DNA of 64,000 nucleotides from Viridothelium virens. Its lineage: Eukaryota; Ascomycota; Dothideomycetes; Trypetheliales; Trypetheliaceae. Position 1 is the stretch's first letter. The number at the start of each line of letters is the position of its first letter. Positions 34,823 through 47,593 of the stretch are shown in pieces. The notes below the pieces were generated by a model. That model had not been told where the DNA came from. It saw nothing but the letters and a program-made list of their open reading frames with translations, and searched no databases. A program made the position numbers and the translations under genes. The stretch spans positions 1 to 64,000 of the forward strand of contig ML991792.1 of the NCBI GenBank assembly GCA_010094025.1, written 5' to 3'.

Positions 34823-35441
34823 GCGACCAAGAGGGTCCGGTAGTCGGAAGGGAATCTGGTCAACTCATCTCTTATATGGGTCATTCTGGAAGCGTGAGAA
34901 GACCCCCCGATTGAAGATTATGAATGACCAGTTTTCCGCGGATCAAGTACTGTTGCGGTCAGGCGGTGGCTTATAATGTTGCATCCACGATCAACAGGTG
35001 CTACTTGAGAAGCCTATAGCAGGATATGTCCAGGCGCTAAGCAGAGCTAGGCCTACTCATTATAATCGTCCTGAAGCTAGGCTCTGATTCGCTGCACGTC
35101 CCCGGTAATTGGTGCCAGTTCTTCATTCAACGAACTAAGCATAGAGACATAGGCTAGTAGCGGGATTGATAAAATCCATGATTTTCTTTAATCTGGGCTT
35201 TCCCGACAGTCTTAGGCTAATAGTAGAACTTGGATAATCTGTATACTGAACATGTATGCCGTAAGTGGGTGGTGATATAGGGGATGGACGAAAGCTCGGT
35301 TTGCCAGAAGTGCAAACAGCTCTACGCGGTGACGCCAACGCGTCCGAAGTTCGCGTCTCAATCCCTCAACACTTACCACTCCCAAATTTTACGGATGCAA
35401 TTCCCACGTCCCTGAGTGAAAATCTTGTTGGAGTAATAGAC
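34823..35441. other. Boundary between metabolite island and conserved genes
   Basis: A 619-bp spacer between the diterpene synthase remnant and MSH6. The open frame upstream of MSH6 (from 35265) is continuous with it but does not look conserved. No other feature is recognised. Confidence 0.45.
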
Positions 35442-38400
35442 ATGGCTCGTGGTATCGAAGGCAATGAGGTATCTACACCTCGACCTCCTGCATTGAAAAA
35501 ATCTACCTCGTCTTCACAACCAGAGAAGAACCAGAAAACTCTCCTGGGCTTTTTTCAGAAAACTGGCAGCCAAACACCTTCGGCAACCTCGCAGACTTCA
35601 ACAGTATCATCAAAGCCGGCTATAGGTGCTACGAAAGCTAAGGCAAAGAAAGATCGCGTTCCGGCTGGTTCCAATGCCAACTTGACACCGACACCCAGCA
35701 GCGATGCCCCAGAAGCCTCCAGCCAAGAGACTGCACTACCACCTCATGACAAAGAAAAGAAATCTGAGAATCAGGAGAATGGTCTGCCCTCTCCCATCAC
35801 GCCAGCTGATGCCAAGGCTGATGTGATTCTGAGCAAAGGCAATATGGGATCTTCATTCTATAGCCCGTCCAGAAAAGTAAGCAAAGGAAGTACATGAGAA
35901 AGGGACATTAGTGACTGATCAAAGACCAGGCAAAGAAGACAATCAATTATGCCGAGTCTGATAATTCAGAAGACGAGGATGAGGAAGTTTTCAAGCCACT
36001 GTCCAACAATACCACGAACGGAAGGTCTTCGAAGCGGCGAAAAGTGAGCCTTGAGGACTCAGAGGACGAGTATGGATTAGACGGACTTGCAGATGCTGCG
36101 ATGGCTGAGTCTGAAGGTATGACTTGCTATGTTGTTAAGTTATCTCCCATGAGAGTGGAATGCTTACAGTCAACATAGATATGGATGATTTTATTGTTGC
36201 CGACGACTCTGATGAAGAGCCTGTAAAACCAAAGAAGCGTAAGCGAAACTCGTCTGGACCTTCACGCAATACAAGCAAAGAACCTTCGCCGCCAGCTCCT
36301 CTCCCCTCAGAGGACAGCCTAGAGCTGCCCACAGTATCCACGGCACAGCAGTGGACCTATGATGCCGATAATCCTCTGCCTGTCGAAGCCCGAAAAGCAC
36401 CACCAGTCTCAACAAAACCGTCGGGAGAGAAGAGGAAGCAGAAAGCGCATATGTCGGAGCCAGAACAGAGATACACCTGGCTTGCCAACATCAAAGATGC
36501 GGATAGGAACGAGCTAGGTCATCCAGACTATGATCCCCGAACAATCTATATTCCTCCCCTTGCTTGGAACAATTTCTCGCCATTTGAAAAGCAATATTGG
36601 GAAATCAAGCAGAAATTCTGGGATACCATTGTCTTCTTCAAGAAGGGAAAGTTCTATGAGCTGTATGAGAATGATGCTACTATCGGACACCAATTGTTTG
36701 ATCTCAAGCTTACGGACCGGGTGAATATGCGTATGGTCGGAGTTCCTGAAGCATCCCTGGATCATTGGGCAAACCAATTTGTGGCAAAAGGCTTCAAGAT
36801 TGCCAGAGTTGACCAGATGGAGTCGGCTCTTGCCAAAGAGATGCGTGAAAGGGATGGGCAGAAGCCTGGTAAGAAGCAGAAAGAGGACAAAGTCATTCGG
36901 AGAGAACTCAGCTCTGTGCTTACTTCCGGCACACTTGTGGATGGGAGCATGCTCCAGGATGACATGTCGACCTATTGTGTTGCGATCAAGGAAGTCGACC
37001 GAGAGAATCATCCAGCCTTTGGTATTGCATTCGTAGACACTGCTACTGCCCAGTTTCATTTGACCGAATTTGTCGACGATATGGACATGACGAGATTCGA
37101 GACATTTGTCGCTCAAACACGACCAGGCGAGTTACTTCTGGAGAAGTCCTGTATCTCTGCCAAAGCATTACGCATTCTGAAGAATAATACTGGCCCAACG
37201 ACCATCTGGAATTACCTCAAGCCTGGCAAGGAGTTCTGGCCAGCGGACATTACATGCCGAGAGATTGACGCAAGTGGCTACTTTGTCTCTCAGGACCAAG
37301 AGGATGAGGAAACCTGGCCACAGATTCTTCGCGAAGCAAGAGACAAGGATCTCGTCATGTCCGCAGTCGGTGCCTTGATTCAGTATCTCCGCCTCCTCAA
37401 GATTGAACGAGATTTGCTTAGTCTGGGAAATTTTAGCTGGTACGATCCAATTCGAAAAGCCACGAGTTTGGTTCTGGATGGTCAAAGTTTGATCAATCTC
37501 GAGGTCTTCGCAAATTCGATTGATGGTGGCCCAAATGGAACTCTCTTCGCCATGCTCAATCGTTGTGTCACTCCATTTGGCAAAAGAATGCTTCGTCAAT
37601 GGGTTTGCCATCCTCTTGCAGATACTGACAAGATCAATGCTAGGCTGGACGCCGTTGAAGCCCTAAACGCTGACAGCTCTGTCACGGACCGCTTCACTTC
37701 CTCTCTTACAAAGATACCTGATTTGGAGCGATTGATCTCTCGTGTACATGCTGGACGGTGTAAGGCGCAGAACTTTGTCAAGGTACTTGAAGGGTTTGAG
37801 CAAATTGAGTATACAATGAGCCTTGTTGGCGCAGTTGGAGAAGGGGAAGGTCTTATTGGACAACTCATTTCATCTATGCCCGACCTTTCAGGCTCCCTGA
37901 AGAGTTGGAAAGATGCGTTCGATCGGCGCAAGGCAAAGGATGAGGGCATTCTTGTTCCTGAACCAGGTGTTGAGGCGGACTTTGACGAAAGTCAGGAACA
38001 CATCGACGAATGTCTCAAGGATCTGGACAACCTCCTCAAGAAAGCTCGGCGTGATCTTGGCTCGACTGCCATCAAGTTCACTGATAACGGTAAGGAGATC
38101 TACCAACTCGAAGTTCCCATAAAAGTCAAAGGCGTCCCCAAATCTTGGGATCAAATGTCTGCTACGAAACAAGTCAAACGTTACTACAGCCCGGAGCTTC
38201 GTAAACTTGTGCGCTCGCTTCAAGAAGCCCAGGAAACGCATGGCCAGATCGTCAAAGAAGTCGCTTCTCGATTCTACGCCCGTTTCGACGAGGAATACAC
38301 CACCTGGCTCGCCGCCGTCAAAATCGTCGCACAACTCGACTGCCTCATCTCCCTCGCCAGAGCCTCCTCTTCCCTCGGCTCCCCCAGCTGCCGCCCACAC

Positions 38401-39261
38401 TTCGTCTCTTCCTCCTCCACCCGCAGCATCCTCGAATTCCAGGACCTGCGCCACCCCTGCATGCTCACCAGCGTCACGGACTTCATCCCCAACGACATCG
38501 CCCTGGGCGGGCCCAACCACGCCAACCTGACCCTCCTCACCGGCGCCAACGCCGCCGGCAAATCCACCATCCTGCGCATGACCTGCATCGCCACCATCAT
38601 GGCGCAGATTGGGTGCCACGTGCCGGCGACCGCCGCCACGCTCACGCCCGTCGACCGCATCATGTCGCGGCTAGGCGCGCACGACAACCTCTTCGGCGCG
38701 CAGTCGACGTTCTTCGTCGAGCTCGCGGAGACGAAGAAGATCCTCGCCGAGGCGACGCCGCGCTCGCTCGTCATCCTCGACGAGCTGGGCCGCGGCACGA
38801 GCTCCTACGATGGGCTGGCGGTCGCGCAGGCGGTGCTGCACCATGTGGCGAGTCAGCTCGGGTGTTTGGGGTTTTTTGCGACGCACTATCATTCGCTTGC
38901 GCTGGAGTTTGCGCATCACCCTGAGATTGCGGCGAAGAGGATGCAGATCCACGTGGATGAGGTGAATCGGGAGGTCACGTTCTTGTATAAGTTGGAAGAG
39001 GGCGTGGCGGAGGGCAGCTTTGGCATGCATTGTGCGGCGATGTGTGGGATACCGGGGAGGGTGATCGAGAAAGCGGAGCAGGCGGCGAGGGAGTGGGAGC
39101 ATACGAGTCGGATGAAGGAGAGCTTGGAGAAGGCAAAGAAGGCGTGCTACCTGCCTTTAGGAGTGCTGAGTGATGTGGCGTGGATGTTGAAGGAAGACGG
39201 GGATGGGGGAGTGGAGGAGAGGGGATTGGATGTGTTGAGGACGGCAATTGAGGCGCTTTGA
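35442..39261 (+). CDS. MSH6: DNA mismatch repair protein MSH6
   Basis: The MutS-alpha subunit that pairs with MSH2 and binds single-base mismatches. Three exons (35442-35876, 35930-36116, 36170-39261) give 1237 residues. A PCNA-interacting box 'QKTLLGFFQK' lies about 35 residues from the chosen start; a long disordered acidic/basic linker follows. The mismatch-binding domain has 'KGKFYELYENDATIGHQLFD' with the F-x-E motif. The ATPase domain has Walker A 'LTGANAAGKSTIL' and Walker B 'SLVILDELGRGTSS', then 'FFATHYHSLALEF'. The start at 35442 (MARG...) gives the usual short leader before the PIP box. The last third changes composition: C-ending codons dominate from about 38,270, then G-ending codons from about 38,830. 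Confidence 0.95.
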
Positions 39262-39671
39262 AGAGGTAGATGGCTGCGTGGGGACGTCCAATTTTCGGAA
39301 TATGGCTGCTTTTGCCGTTGCTCCAGGATAATCGTATATATAGCAGTAGAGAGGAGCGTTGGGGAATGTATCATTAGCTAGAGCAGCTGTGCTGCCCTCA
39401 CATAGGGTAATTCGGAAAGGAAACATGGGGTATCTGGGGAAAAAATTGCTGGATCATCTTGCTCCTATCTATACAAGATCCTGGTGTGCTATCAATCCTA
39501 ACCCGTCCGAGTGCTTCGAGTATCTCCTAGATACGGGCACTGTATGGATACAAAATAACGCAGTACTTCTCTGATGAGATATGATGTGAACCTCACATAT
39601 GCCGGGATGAATACAATCCATCGACGTCTATACACCTAATATTTATACATATATACATTTAAGTCTGGATA
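39262..39671. other. Convergent spacer
   Basis: A 410-bp 3' region shared by MSH6 and the small mitochondrial protein gene. Nothing is recognised. Confidence 0.4.
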
Positions 39672-40223
39672 CTAATCTTGATTTTGTGCTGTCTCTTCCA
39701 TAGCTACGACAGCATTTTCCAATTCTCTAATCCTTTGTCCAATTCTTCGTTTGATCTCCTCGCCAACTTCGGGGTCTGGCCCTTCTATTGCCTTCTTATA
39801 TGCTTCTTGAAGCTTGGTGAGCTCTTCCCGTGCAGCTTTTCGATCGTCTTCCGCATAGACTGTCATCTTCTCGGTTTCCTCGGCTGCGATTTCGAACTGG
39901 AAGCATGATAAGTGAAATTGAAATGCAACCATAATACTGCGTCATTGAATACCTCATCTCGGGCTGTTGCATAACTAGAAACGGATTAACACGAGTTGAC
40001 TCTGGGAAGAAGTCTGAACATACAGTTCCTGGATCTCGTCAATTTGCTCATCAGCGCTGCTTGCTGCGGCAAAATGACGAGCTAGAGGAGAAACGTGTGA
40101 TGCATACGGAGCTTGCCTTGGAAAGAGCGGTGCAGGCGAAAGTCTTTGACGCGGAAGAGAGAGAGTTGCGAGACGAAGCCGATTTGGTAAGAGGCAACGG
40201 GCGATTTGGCGAGATGGAAGCAT
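39672..40223 (-). CDS. Small mitochondrial coiled-coil protein with microexon
   Basis: Three exons (40223-40024, 39974-39953, 39896-39672) encode 148 residues. The N-terminus is Arg/Leu/Ser-rich with no acidic residues for about 55 positions, typical of a mitochondrial targeting sequence. The mature part is charged and helical ('DEQIDEIQELYATARDEFEI', 'AREELTKLQEAYKKAI', 'RIGQRIRELENAVVAME') and should form a coiled coil. The middle exon is only 22 nt. It has consensus borders and phase on both sides and is needed to keep the helix continuous. I believe the family is conserved in filamentous ascomycetes but cannot name a function. It is divergent from the cytochrome b5 gene. Confidence 0.8.
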
Positions 40224-40529
40224 GATCGAACTTCAATAAAGCAGACAAGCAATACAGAGATTGGAGGACATCGGAGACATGCAATTAAGTCATTGACCTT
40301 CTCTTCGAGGTCTCTTTGCAGAATCGACAAAGCTTCCTCTAGAGGACGATATTTTGGTGACGGATGACGTCGAGTCATCTGCATAGGGCTGCTGGGCTGG
40401 ATCCTGCTCTTTACGCTAAAAAGTCGGGTTCCGTCAGAGCGTTATTTACTCCTTCGTAAATTTATACATTGCGGCCACGAAGGTGCTAGACATCTTGTCA
40501 ACGGCTGTTGTTTTAACTACTCCGGAGAC
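40224..40529. promoter_or_regulatory. Divergent promoter
   Basis: A 306-bp spacer between the mitochondrial protein gene (-) and the cytochrome b5 gene (+). No specific motif is identified. Confidence 0.4.
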
Positions 40530-41540
40530 ATGGTCCTGTGGGGACTTTCTCTCATCATTGCCTCGCTGTCATTTATCACCTATAAGCACGGTTCCGAGAT
40601 ATGGGGAAAGTTTCCTTGGGCTTTCGGGCGCGTACAGGCGCGTTCTGGCACACCGGAGCGTTCACAAGGGGACCAGATATCCAGCGAGAGAACACATGAC
40701 AGCATCAGAGATCATCATAGATCCTCGACGGACGACGCTTTATTGCCTGTTAATGCCACCGATCCACCAGCAGAAACAGTGTCCCCGGACTCTACCCCAA
40801 AAGCGCGCAGCGCTCAACTAGAATCCGTCATTCCGTCATTCTCTCTAAATGACTCGACCGAGAAACTCGACGAAGGAAATCCCAAATCTGCAAATGGATC
40901 AGTGTCTCAGCAGGCTCCCTCCCTACAGAATGCGCGCAGTCCACCAACGTTGAAGCCTCTACCAAGCCAGACGAAACCCTCAGAGTTAGAACTGATGCCT
41001 CCACCCACGGTGCCTCTTCCTCGCAGAATGACTCCAACATCGGCGCAAGCTGCCCGAGTACCTACAACAGGTCCTCTTCCGAACCGCGGCCCATCTGCTG
41101 CACGCCCTACCAGTTCCCTCTCCATCCCAACCGCCCATAATGTCTCAACTCGAAACGCGCGAAATAAGGTCGTGCTTGCGCCGGGTCGTTCCAGCATTGA
41201 CTGGGCGCAATTGACGAAGACAAATCGCAATCTAGCTGGCGTACAATACATGCAGCGGGTCACTCCCTCGCAACTCAAGCAGATGAACGGCAGGAAGGGT
41301 CGCCCTGTTTGGGCCAGCTATCAGGGTCGTGTCTACAATTTGACTCCTTACGTACCATACCATCCGGGTGGCGAAGGAGAAATAATGAGAGCTGCTGGGA
41401 AAGATGCAGAGAGGTTGTTCAACGAGATCCACTCATACGTAAATTGGGAGAACATGCTGGGGCAATGCTGCGTGGGAATCATGGTCACGGAGAACGAAGA
41501 GCAATCGAAAGGCAAGAATGACTGGGAAGCAATGGACTGA
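40530..41540 (+). CDS. Cytochrome b5-like heme protein, Irc21 type
   Basis: A single exon of 336 residues. A hydrophobic N-terminus ('VLWGLSLIIASLSFITY') may anchor it. About 190 residues of Ser/Pro-rich disordered linker follow, then the motif 'IDWAQLTKTNRNLAGV' found just before the heme domain in Irc21 proteins. The cytochrome b5 domain has 'VWASYQGRVYNLTPYVPYHP' with the first axial His in HPGG and the second in 'IHSYVNWENML'. Irc21 is the yeast relative; its exact role is poorly defined (linked to drug response and DNA damage foci). No intron is needed. Confidence 0.87.
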   Translation: MVLWGLSLIIASLSFITYKHGSEIWGKFPWAFGRVQARSGTPERSQGDQISSERTHDSIRDHHRSSTDDALLPVNATDPPAETVSPDSTPKARSAQLESVIPSFSLNDSTEKLDEGNPKSANGSVSQQAPSLQNARSPPTLKPLPSQTKPSELELMPPPTVPLPRRMTPTSAQAARVPTTGPLPNRGPSAARPTSSLSIPTAHNVSTRNARNKVVLAPGRSSIDWAQLTKTNRNLAGVQYMQRVTPSQLKQMNGRKGRPVWASYQGRVYNLTPYVPYHPGGEGEIMRAAGKDAERLFNEIHSYVNWENMLGQCCVGIMVTENEEQSKGKNDWEAMD

Positions 41541-42383
41541 TCCAGACTTGGCTACCCGTTTGCATCATGTCAAACCTTGCAAGACCCGTGGGAAAGAAAT
41601 GAAGAAATTGGCCCCCACTCCAACCGTAGTCCAGGGTATCTCTTCGTATCCTCTATGTTTTGCCGATTCAGGTACTCCCGAACACTTGCCCCTTGGAAGA
41701 CTCCAACTACATTACAAGAATCAAGAGTCAATGGAAAGGGCCATGACAGAGCAAGATCATTCAAAGGGGTCCGCCAAGCCCACAACGCAAGGGGATACAA
41801 TAGAGGGCCAGATAGGATACAGCAATCGATCCAACGAAAGAGCGTGAGATTTCCGTCTACTGACTTCTCATCCGGACTGGCTAACAAAAGTAGCTTCCGC
41901 GAAGATCGAGTTCCACATGGTGGATATTGGAATCTTTTTAGCAGCCAGGGCCAAAACCATCAGAATAGCTATCTGAGAGTTCTCCATACAAAGCATGATG
42001 CTCCAAGTTGTTTCCGATAGGTCATCTTTGTACAGGGATCTGATCCAATGCTTGCATCCTTGGTTGGAACGTCTGGAGGTCATGAAAGACAATAATGCGG
42101 AGTTGTGGAGGGGCTGCCCTCGGGTGATCTGCAACCGCCGTCAAAGCATAGCATTTTGCCTAAACATCAAAACAACTTGCCTTTATATTTAGGTTCACAG
42201 TTGAAGACTTTTATTTGTGGCGTCTCTAAAGTTGAAACTTTTTATATCATCTGAGATTGTGTGCTTTCTTCACCTTATCAATTCGGCACTGGAACGTCAC
42301 ATGTAAACTGCTCCACGATCTACAAGGCCCATTTGATTAGAGGCCAGAGGGTCTGAGCTGCAAACAGCAGAAACACCTCCAGC
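41541..42383. other. Intergenic, no gene recognised
   Basis: An 843-bp spacer. Overlapping short frames exist on both strands (41518-42134) but show no recognisable domain. The last part should be the promoter of the DUF2264 gene. Confidence 0.4.
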
Positions 42384-44463
42384 ATGAATGCACATTCAAT
42401 CGCGGAAGCCAATCGTGCGGCGCCTCATCATCCTTGGTCTCAAAATCCCCTTCGCACACGTGAAGATGTTGCCAATGCTTGTAAGTCGCTACTGGATCCT
42501 CTCAGAGCCGGCTTCTCACCGAAACGGGCATACGTTAGGGTTGGAAGCACGGGAACACGCTGTACGTGAGCTTATTGTGAATTGATGATCTTTTGAACTG
42601 AAATCAGGACCTGCAGTCGATGAGCGAGCTGCACAGATAGAAGGTCATGCTCGGCCGCTCTGGGGACTCGCGCCACTTCTTGCTGGTGGCACAGAATATG
42701 ACGGTGCGAAGCTTTGGGTAGAAGGAGTGATCAATGGGACTGATCCTAATTGCCCGGAGTTTTGGGGAAACATGGAAGACATTGACCAGAGGATGGTGGA
42801 AGCCTGTCCTATCGGATTTACCCTTGCAATTGCGAATAAGCATTTCTGGGATCCTCTTACTGAAGAGCAGAAAAGAAACGTTGAGTCCTGGCTGGCGAGC
42901 ATGAACGACAAGGAGATGCCAAATACCAATTGGTAGGAGAATCCATGCAGTCTTGAAAAAAGATACTCTTCTGGAAGAAACACAGCTAAAAATGACAGGC
43001 TCTGGTTTCGTGTCTTTGCCAATCTTGGTCTGGCAAAGAATAATGCCAAATATGACCAAGACCGTCTCGAAAAGGATGTAGTCCACCTAAACACATTTTA
43101 CCGCGGCGACGGTTGGTCGAATGATGGGCCTGCCTCTTATCGTCAAATGGACTACTACTCGGGCAGCTTCGCCATCCAATATTTACAGCTCCTATATGCA
43201 AAGCTCGCTGAGAGGACAGATCCGGATCGTGCAGAGGAGTTCCGGAATCGAGCTCGGAAATACGCCTTGGACTTCGTCCAGTACTATGACCGAGAAGGCC
43301 GGAGTATCCCATTTGGCAGATCCATGACGTACCGCTTCGCCATGTCTGGCTTCTGGGGCGCCGTTGCCTTTGCAGATGTCGAGCTGCCGAAGCCGCTATC
43401 CTGGGGCGTCGTCAAAGGACTTCTTCTTCGAAACCTTCGCTGGTGGAGCACACAACCCGATATTTTCCAGCCGAACGGAATGCTGAATATCGGCTACAGT
43501 TATCCAAATACGTATCTTGCAGAAAATTACAACAGCCCGCAGTCTCCGTATTGGTGCATGCTTGCGTTTGCTCCACTAGCGCTGCCGGAAAGCCATCCGT
43601 TCTGGTCATCGCAAGAAGAGGAGCTCCCGGTAACATCTTTGCCGCACATTTCTGTATTGAAACATCCTATGCACATTACGGTCCGTACAAAGAAAGGTCA
43701 TACTTATCTCTTGTCTTCTGGTCAAGCTTGTCATTATCCTCTCAAGGCGACGCAGGCTAAGTACGGCAAATACGCCTACTCTTCAGCGTTTCCGTACTCG
43801 GTGCCTACGGGAAGTTACACGCTTGAGCAATTTGTGCCTGATAATGCCCTTGCGCTTAGCGACGATGCCGGAGAGACATGGAAAATGAGACGCGAGGTTC
43901 TTGACGCGGAAATCCAGGTGCACGACGACCAGCCTATACTGGTGAGTAAGATGAAACCTTGGCACGACGTGGAGGTCAAGACATGGCTGCTGCCTCCCAA
44001 GGATAGTGACGCAAATGACTGGCATGTCAGAGTCCACAAAGTGACGACAGGCCGGGCGTTGCAGAGTGGAGAAGGAGCCTTCGCAATCTATGGGTGCAAG
44101 CAGGCCGACGGACGGACGTTGACAAGCTTCGACGTTCAAATCGGCGAAGAAGGGACTCATGCGTCCTCGGCGGAGGCGCTCGTGGTCTCGAGAGCTGGCG
44201 CTGTCGGAATTGTCGAACTAGAACAGACCTCAACGAGAACGGGATCCATCCTAGACTCTGATGCAAATTCTAACCTTGTTGAAGCGCGGACATTATTGCC
44301 TACCCTGCGCGGGGACTTGAAAGCAGGGGACACAAAATGGTTCGCAACCGCGGTTTTTGCCATTCGTGAGAGCTCAGAGCGGTGGAAAGATGAATGGAGG
44401 GCTGGTTGGGCAAAGAGACCGAGTGTACCCACGTGGTTGAAGGAGCAGATGGTGTCGACATAA
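42384..44463 (+). CDS. DUF2264 family protein
   Basis: Three exons (42384-42561, 42617-42932, 42999-44463) give 652 residues. The N-terminal half carries the DUF2264 pattern: '[20 protein letters not shown]', '[16 protein letters not shown]', '[20 protein letters not shown]' and '[20 protein letters not shown]'. The Trp/Tyr-rich repeats suggest an alpha/alpha-barrel like that of carbohydrate-active enzymes. The C-terminal half is a beta-rich domain without clear motifs. No signal peptide is seen. The first intron was placed at T|GTACGT to GCAG|TC because only that junction restores the family block '[16 protein letters not shown]'. The substrate is unknown. Confidence 0.85.
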
Positions 44464-45893
44464 CCAACACCAGTAGCGCCGACGTTTCTTATTTGACTTT
44501 GGTGATATTTATGAGAGTCCTTATCTCAGACTCCACATATCATATCCGAATGGCCCTTCATTGATGATAACAACCAAGAATATCGTATGGAAGGAGAGCT
44601 CAGCAGGATATCGAAACAACAGTAGAGGAAGGTACACCTACTTGTTCCGTTCACCATGGGGTAAATGCAAATGTCCGTTACCCAAAACCCCCACTTATCA
44701 CTGCCGCCTCTATTTCATGCTGACAAGCATCTGTGAACGCCCCGACAACCTGAGACTCATTGCTTTTTGATATCTCAAGTAAATTCAGTTGTTAGATGGC
44801 TCTAGCAACAAAAAGAAACCACGCGAAATTGGGGCTAGTTTGGTCAAGGGGGGTTTGGGTTAGGCGACATTGGTTTTATCTTCCCCCTGGTACGGTTCGT
44901 GCGCTTCTTTTCATAATTCCTAAGGTAGAATAGGTAGCTAAACGTAAATTATCTTGTCTATCAACCAGTCGACATTATATATCATCGCGCCCATGCCGTG
45001 GTGAGCGATAACGTCTCAGTGACATAGACACGGTAGTCAGCCATTTCATCCTTTCTGGTCCTGCGGGCAATGGTTGGGAAGGATGTCTTGGCAGGGGAGA
45101 AGCTTAAAACTGCGAAAGCAAGCGGAACTACAAAATCCCGGAACACGTTCTACAGAGACATCATTACTGGCAGGCAAATTCCTCGCCCGTGTCGATGCTT
45201 GCCGTACTGTCAGATTACCTTAGTGGACGTGCGATGAAACACAGGCTAGGATCTGTAGCGTCGAAGATCGCACAAGCGTCTGGACCCTCTCGTGCCTCTG
45301 TCTTTGGCTGCCAGACACCAGCTAATCCTCCCTAATTGCCCCTAATCCCGCCTACTGCGCCTTCCCGTTAGGTCTCGCCATTCTTATCGCGGATCCGTAT
45401 CCGGTCTGACACCCTGGCGTACCTGCCTAGCCCGTGGACAGCATGCTAGCCTGGATTGCACAATTCTTAAGTGGCGCACGAGGCGTCCAATTTCAACTTC
45501 TAGGCCTCCATGAAGCCAGTCAGCTGTGACCGGAGGTACGCGGTACTTCCCACTAATGAGTGCACTGCTGTGAGCTAGGCAGGGCAAATCAAGGCAGACC
45601 TGGGCGCGCCCGACAACGCTAAGGCTTCGCCTGCAAATGGGTTCATTTGGGCTTCAGGAGAAATCCGTCGGCAGCCGGAGTACTTGCATGTGTATCATAT
45701 ACCTGTCTCACCCAGAAGCAGGTGTGGTATTATTATTAAACTATTGGCAGTGGATCCGCATCCGGGGTGCTGCTCTGTACGACCGACTCCCTCAGTTCCT
45801 CCTTACTCATGCCTGTGACACTCCCGCCGCCGATGTAAACGCAGACCTTCTTCTATCTGCACTTACTCTTCATGCGGATATTTAGCAACAAGC
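44464..45893. other. Intergenic, no gene recognised
   Basis: A 1430-bp spacer. AT-rich 3' region to about 44,990, then more GC-rich sequence with short frames (for example 45384-45587). No domain, tRNA or repeat is recognised; it probably contains the promoter and 5'UTR of the GT90 gene. Confidence 0.4.
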
Positions 45894-47593
45894 ATGCTAT
45901 CACCTAAGCATGCGCGTGGCGCTACCTTCCTTTTTGTCGCTTGCTGCGTTCCCATCCTCTTACTCTCCGTCTTTTTCCTCTACCCTCGTCGAACACCGCC
46001 TATAGCGATCTCAGATCCGGAAAACAAAGAGTATGATGCGGTGCAAGCGAAAAAAACGTCAACCTCCACTAGTACATCATCGAAACCGACCTCGTCGCCT
46101 AAACCTACTGCTGCATCACTCTCGACAGAGCACGCAACGCAGATAACGAGCCCAGCTCCGACGTCAACGTTTGAGATAACATACCCGCTGCCGGAGGATG
46201 ATAACACGGAAGGTTTTCTCTCCGCTGCACTGGGCAATCCCGAGACTCGGCCAGTGGAGGCTGACTGGTCCTTTGACACGGCAAGAGATGGCGGCGACTA
46301 CGGTCTGAGCGACTCGCAATGCGACGCCGCCTTCCCGCAGTTGTACACGGAACTCCACCGAGCGGTAGCATACACGCATACTGGTGGGAACATTACAGTT
46401 GATGATGTGGACATATCGTGGAAAGAGGGTGGCGTCGTCAGGGCAATGATTTACAACCGTGAGGTAAGATGCCCTCGCTGATTCTTTAGCTGACCATCAA
46501 TGGCGACTAATCTGCGACCTTCAGCTATACATTATCGAGGCGAAATATAACGAAGGAAGTTTGGATATTATTCGCGCCTTTGCTCTACTCGGCTCCATAC
46601 ATCGTGCTATCACGGCTTTCGATGGACCTATACCCAACATCGAATTTACCTTTTCCGTCGAAGATATCGCGAACCTGGAAGATCCCGGTAAATGGCCTCT
46701 TTGGGCACTGGCGAGGCCACATGATAAGGAAGAGCAATGGGTCATGCCAGACTTTGGATTCTGGGCTTGGGATACGACTCTAGTGGGATCTTATGAGCAG
46801 GTACGGCAGGGCATCGCGCAACAGGAGCCTTCCATCCTTGAAAAGAAGCCGCAAGCCATTTGGAGGGGTGCCAACTTGGCCCAGTTCAACCCAATAAGGC
46901 AAGATCTATTAGACCATACAAGAGATAAGGAGTGGGCAGATGTGCACGAAGTCGTTTGGGAAAAAGAACACAATGAGCAAAGTAACCAGTTTATCAAAAT
47001 AGTCGATCATTGCGACTATCTGTTCTTGATCCAGACAGAGGGTACGTAGTCGTTGAGCCTCTTCTCGTCGAAACCGAAAATTCGTTACTAACACACGAGC
47101 AGGCATAAGTTATTCGGGTAGACTAAAGTATCTCCTTAACTGCCACTCCGTATCCGTGATTCACAAGCGCGAATGGGTCGAGAATTACCATCACCTCCTC
47201 GTTGCTGAAGGTCCCCACCAAAACTACGTTCAGGTCGAACGCGATTTCTCAGACTTAAGCGAAAAGATCGAGACCCTGTTGGATGATCCGCTACAAGTTG
47301 AACTTATTGCAAATAACAGCGTTGCCACTTTCCGAGATCGTTACCTAACCCCTGCCGCTCAGGCGTGTTACTGGAGACGACTCTTCTGGGCCTGGAGGTC
47401 CGTCAGTTTCGAGCCGCAACTGTTCAAAAAGGTGGAAATACCCGATCCAGCATCGGGTACCACAAAGACGAAGGCTGAGTGGCGTGGGGAACCATATCAG
47501 ACCTATGTCATGGCAGCGGTCAGGGATCTGGCAATCCCGCCTCAACCGAAGAAGAGGTGTGGCTGGATTAGCAAGGCACTGCGCCTCTGTTGA
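45894..47593 (+). CDS. GT90 / CAP10-like glycosyltransferase
   Basis: A type II membrane glycosyltransferase of the Golgi, related to Cryptococcus CAP10 and animal POGLUT enzymes. Three exons (45894-46463, 46525-47041, 47103-47593) encode 525 residues. A signal anchor 'GATFLFVACCVPILLLSVFF' lies at residues 6-25, followed by a Ser/Thr-rich stem (residues 40-90). The catalytic domain shows 'FTFSVEDIANLEDPGKWPLW', 'PDFGFWAWD', 'KKPQAIWRGANLAQFNPIRQ' (the W-RG block), 'YLFLIQTEG', then 'ISYSGRLKYLLNCHSVSVIH' and 'YHHLLVAEGPHQNYVQVERD'. The C-terminal 'YWRRLFWAW' matches the family. The donor sugar is not predictable from sequence. Confidence 0.9.

Noticed and set aside
37888-39102. Long open frames antisense to MSH6
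   Set aside because: They arise from the extreme GC3 bias of the MSH6 3' part. The translations are repetitive Gly/Val/Arg-rich sequence without domains.
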